A stretch of DNA of 64,000 nucleotides, taken from Clostridium sp. AF37-5. GTDB taxonomy: Bacteria; Bacillota; Clostridia; Lachnospirales; Lachnospiraceae. Positions 61,776-64,000 of this stretch are shown here, in pieces (position 1 is the first letter of the stretch; every line of letters begins with the position of its first letter). The DNA lies in the NCBI RefSeq assembly GCF_003477605.1, contig NZ_QUDR01000006.1:62001-126000 (forward strand). Direction: 5' to 3'. Both the position numbers and the translations under genes were made by a program. The notes beneath the pieces were generated by a model. The model saw only the letters and a program-made list of their open reading frames with translations, had not been told where the DNA came from and ran no database searches.

Positions 61776-63893
61776 ATGTTTGCAGATTTAAACTCTCCTG
61801 CGCTTCAACCTGAAAGTATCAAGGCAGGACTTATTCCAGAAATTACAATATGCGAAGGCTTGAGAATGAAGCTGGATGAGATGTTTTCACAGGAGGAGAA
61901 AGCATATAGAAAAATTTGGGGAACAACATCAGTTGTTCAAACTGATAAAAGCTATGTTTTCTTTTCGAATCAATGGCTGTATCTGGCTGTAATGTGTAAA
62001 AAATATGCACAGGCTTTGTATCAGTATTGCGACTTTTTTGATAATCATATGAGGGCAGATACTGATGTGATGAATTGTGTTAAGGCACAGGATTATAGCG
62101 GATCTGCATACGTTAATTTATTTGACTCCGATGATGATAGAGAATACATGAAAAAATTCATTAACGGAGATCCGGAGTTTAGACCAGGTAAAAATCTTGT
62201 TAATACCGGAGATAAAATAAGATCATGTAAGGATATCTTTGGTTCCTGTGTTTTAGCGAAAATGGATGTTCCTAATGCCTCATCTGCATACTTGGGAAAT
62301 CTGGTTTATTATCTTGCGAAAAGACCAGCACTTTATGATGAACTTGAAATTGAAATTTCTGGTCAGACTGAAGTGTTGGATTCAGTGATTAAGCTGCCAG
62401 CAGTGGTGAAGGATTGCGCGAAAGCAATTGTTGATTACATATATAAGTTAGATGAGTTCGAGAGTATTGTTGAACGAATCGAAGTTATGGATCAGAGTGT
62501 GAAGATTAATACAGGAAATACAAATGGACTGTTACCAGAAGGAAATTGGTTGCGGTATATGTTCGTACGTCCATCGTCTGGAATGTTTGATTCAGAATCA
62601 TCAAGTGATAAAACTAGAGTATTTGATACAGAATATCTTATAAAGGTAAATGATAAAGAGTATAGATGCAAGTTAACTACTGAATGGGTTGGAACAGAAA
62701 TAACTGAGGGAGCACAGGGCAATAATTATTTGCAGGCGCTTATAAAACTTGTTGGGCGCTATTATTCTGATGTGCTTGAAATAAAGGAAGAGGGTGGAAT
62801 CTATTATCTTCATGTGGTGAAGAGAGAATTCCTCATTTCAGATTTACCGGATGCATTTGATTCTGTTTTTGCTGAGAGATATATCACATCACTTTTGACA
62901 AAACCATTTGTAATTTTAACCGGTAATAGTGGTACAGGTAAAACTAGAATTGCAAAACAATTTTCACAGTACCTTGAAAGAACAATCGATGGTAAAAGGA
63001 ATTGGTTAATTGTTCCGGTTGGTGCAGACTGGACGGATAATACTAAAATGCTTGGATTTTATAATCCCCTTGAAGCAAAGTATGTCTCAACTCCAATACT
63101 GGATTTTATACTTCAGGCTATTAAGAATCCGACAGTGCCATATTTTCTTGTACTTGATGAGATGAATTTGTCGCATGTAGAAAGATATTTTTCGGACTTT
63201 TTGAGTGCAATGGAGTCAGATGAAGAGATACCACTTTATAAGGTATCTAGCGAAAAAGTAAAAGATGAGGAAGAGACATCTATTCCTGAGAAAATACGAC
63301 TTCCTAAAAATCTGTTTGTAACAGGAACAGTTAATATTGATGAAACAACATATATGTTTAGCCCGAAAGTATTAGACCGTTCTAATGTTGTTGAATTTAA
63401 GCCTGAAAAGGAAGCTGTATTGAGCTTGATAACAGGTTCTATTGATGTGAATGATGTTTCTCGTGCAGGAAATGGAGTAGCTGAGGGCTTTATAAATCTT
63501 GCGGCTATGATAAGAAATGGAGTTTGCAATGTTGGACAATTAAAGCTTAAACATGTTTTGGAATTTCTTGACAGTATTTACGAGGAGCTTCAGGAAAGCG
63601 GATTCGAATTTGCATATCGTACCGTCAAGGAAATCCGTCAGTATTTTGCAGCAGCATGTGAGTTGCAGAAAGAAGAATTTAATCTTACAAGAACAATGGA
63701 TGAACAGATCGTTCAGAAGATTCTGCCTAAGATATATGGTGATAGAAAACAGATAGGAGAGTTATTGAATACTCTTGAAGAAAAGTGTCAAAGAGGAATC
63801 GAGGGAGATTCAGAAGAAATGACTTTGTCATTGAAGAAGATAGAGCAGATGAAGAAAAGACTTGATAAGTATCAGTACGCAAGCTTTATGTAA
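61776..63893 (+). CDS. McrB-like AAA+ restriction ATPase/GTPase
   Basis: This 705-residue protein has an N-terminal ~370 residues with no motif I recognise, presumably DNA recognition. An McrB-type AAA+ domain follows: Walker A TGNSGTGKTRIAKQ, Walker B LVLDEMNLSHVERYFSDF, and GTVNIDETTYMFSPKVLDR with sensor and arginine-finger residues. McrB subunits drive DNA translocation for a nuclease partner. Being attached to an m5C methylase rather than alone suggests a LlaJI-type system that cuts unmethylated DNA, instead of a methylation-dependent McrBC. This is an inference. Confidence 0.88.
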   Translation: MFADLNSPALQPESIKAGLIPEITICEGLRMKLDEMFSQEEKAYRKIWGTTSVVQTDKSYVFFSNQWLYLAVMCKKYAQALYQYCDFFDNHMRADTDVMNCVKAQDYSGSAYVNLFDSDDDREYMKKFINGDPEFRPGKNLVNTGDKIRSCKDIFGSCVLAKMDVPNASSAYLGNLVYYLAKRPALYDELEIEISGQTEVLDSVIKLPAVVKDCAKAIVDYIYKLDEFESIVERIEVMDQSVKINTGNTNGLLPEGNWLRYMFVRPSSGMFDSESSSDKTRVFDTEYLIKVNDKEYRCKLTTEWVGTEITEGAQGNNYLQALIKLVGRYYSDVLEIKEEGGIYYLHVVKREFLISDLPDAFDSVFAERYITSLLTKPFVILTGNSGTGKTRIAKQFSQYLERTIDGKRNWLIVPVGADWTDNTKMLGFYNPLEAKYVSTPILDFILQAIKNPTVPYFLVLDEMNLSHVERYFSDFLSAMESDEEIPLYKVSSEKVKDEEETSIPEKIRLPKNLFVTGTVNIDETTYMFSPKVLDRSNVVEFKPEKEAVLSLITGSIDVNDVSRAGNGVAEGFINLAAMIRNGVCNVGQLKLKHVLEFLDSIYEELQESGFEFAYRTVKEIRQYFAAACELQKEEFNLTRTMDEQIVQKILPKIYGDRKQIGELLNTLEEKCQRGIEGDSEEMTLSLKKIEQMKKRLDKYQYASFM

Positions 63894-63905
63894 GAAGGTG
63901 TTTTT

Positions 63906-64000
63906 ATGGGTATAGCAGCAGTTTCATTTAAAGATAAAAATGGAATAGAGTTCGTGATTTATCCGCAGGGTGAATGGGATGCCATTAACTTTGATGCGGC
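63906..64000 (+). CDS. start of the partner restriction subunit (McrC/LlaJI-R2-like), truncated by window end
   Basis: ATG 63906 follows GAAGG, 13 bases after the McrB-like gene. The visible 31 residues (opening MGIAAVSFKDKNGIEF, then VIYPQGEWDAINFDA) show no motif. Identity as the nuclease partner is inferred only from position. Confidence 0.5.
   Translation, partial: MGIAAVSFKDKNGIEFVIYPQGEWDAINFDA

Noticed and set aside
61776..63893. Classic methylation-dependent McrBC
   Set aside because: The gene is fused into an operon with an m5C methylase, which would create targets for a true McrBC. The LlaJI-like reading fits better, though it is not proved.

Overview
The window comes from a spore-forming, plant-fibre-degrading Firmicute, most likely a Lachnospiraceae (Roseburia/Butyrivibrio-like) gut bacterium. 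Four observations support this. There are three GH10 xylanases fused to lysine-rich Ig-like domains. Sporulation genes are present (spoVAD, spoVAE, sigH). The mrnC-rlmB-sigH order is typical of Firmicutes. Shine-Dalgarno sites are strong AGGAGG types and base composition is moderately low in GC. This assignment is inferred from gene content, not from a marker-gene comparison.

Layout. 1-4.3 kb: end of a GH10 xylanase, a small Cys-rich membrane protein, an independent structured RNA gene, a PBECR4-like protein, an ECF sigma/anti-sigma pair and a DUF1292 protein. 4.4-8.3 kb: an XPD/DinG-type helicase that may be leaderless and a polyprenyl-phosphate sugar transferase. 8.3-9.0 kb: a gene-free stretch with two long hairpin elements. 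9.0-14.9 kb: HtrA protease, ClpX, a subtilisin-like protease and HisC. 15.0-15.6 kb: five tRNAs, followed by two more long hairpins. 16.1-22 kb: a PilZ protein, class II aldolase, a small repeat protein, rhodanese, an rRNA methyltransferase, RdgB, a phosphoesterase, two tRNAs and IspF. 22-25.2 kb: a P-type ATPase and a ZIP transporter. 25.3-29.6 kb: an Agr-type quorum-sensing locus with two AgrD-like prepeptides, one AgrB, one AgrC/AgrA pair and three XRE regulators. 29.6-32.5 kb: SpoVAD, SpoVAE and an AI-2E family permease. 32.5-41.5 kb: an exporter operon (three lipoprotein adaptors, one large FtsX permease, two ATPases) and a polysaccharide deacetylase. 42-44.3 kb: a tRNA and sigH-rlmB-mrnC. 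44.5-54.7 kb: four large secreted proteins, two of them GH10 xylanases. 54.8-60.2 kb: PrmA, a fifth long hairpin, RecJ, a glycosyltransferase and a DUF4143 ATPase. 60.3-64 kb: a broken HTH regulator, a C5-cytosine methyltransferase, a McrB-like ATPase and the start of its partner, together a restriction-modification island resembling the LlaJI type.

How the genes work together. The secreted proteins share one architecture: signal peptide, Lys-rich Ig-like module, Thr/Pro linker, then a binding or catalytic domain. They probably form a cell-wall-held xylan-degrading set. The Agr locus appears complete (processing, signal, sensor, response regulator), with a second signal/regulator module derived from the first by duplication. 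The strongest unexplained non-coding signal is a family of five 130-217 bp imperfect palindromes. They differ in sequence but share the same stem/internal-loop plan with compensatory changes, and all lie between genes. Two smaller nested hairpin terminators near 2.3 and 3.9 kb form a second covarying family.
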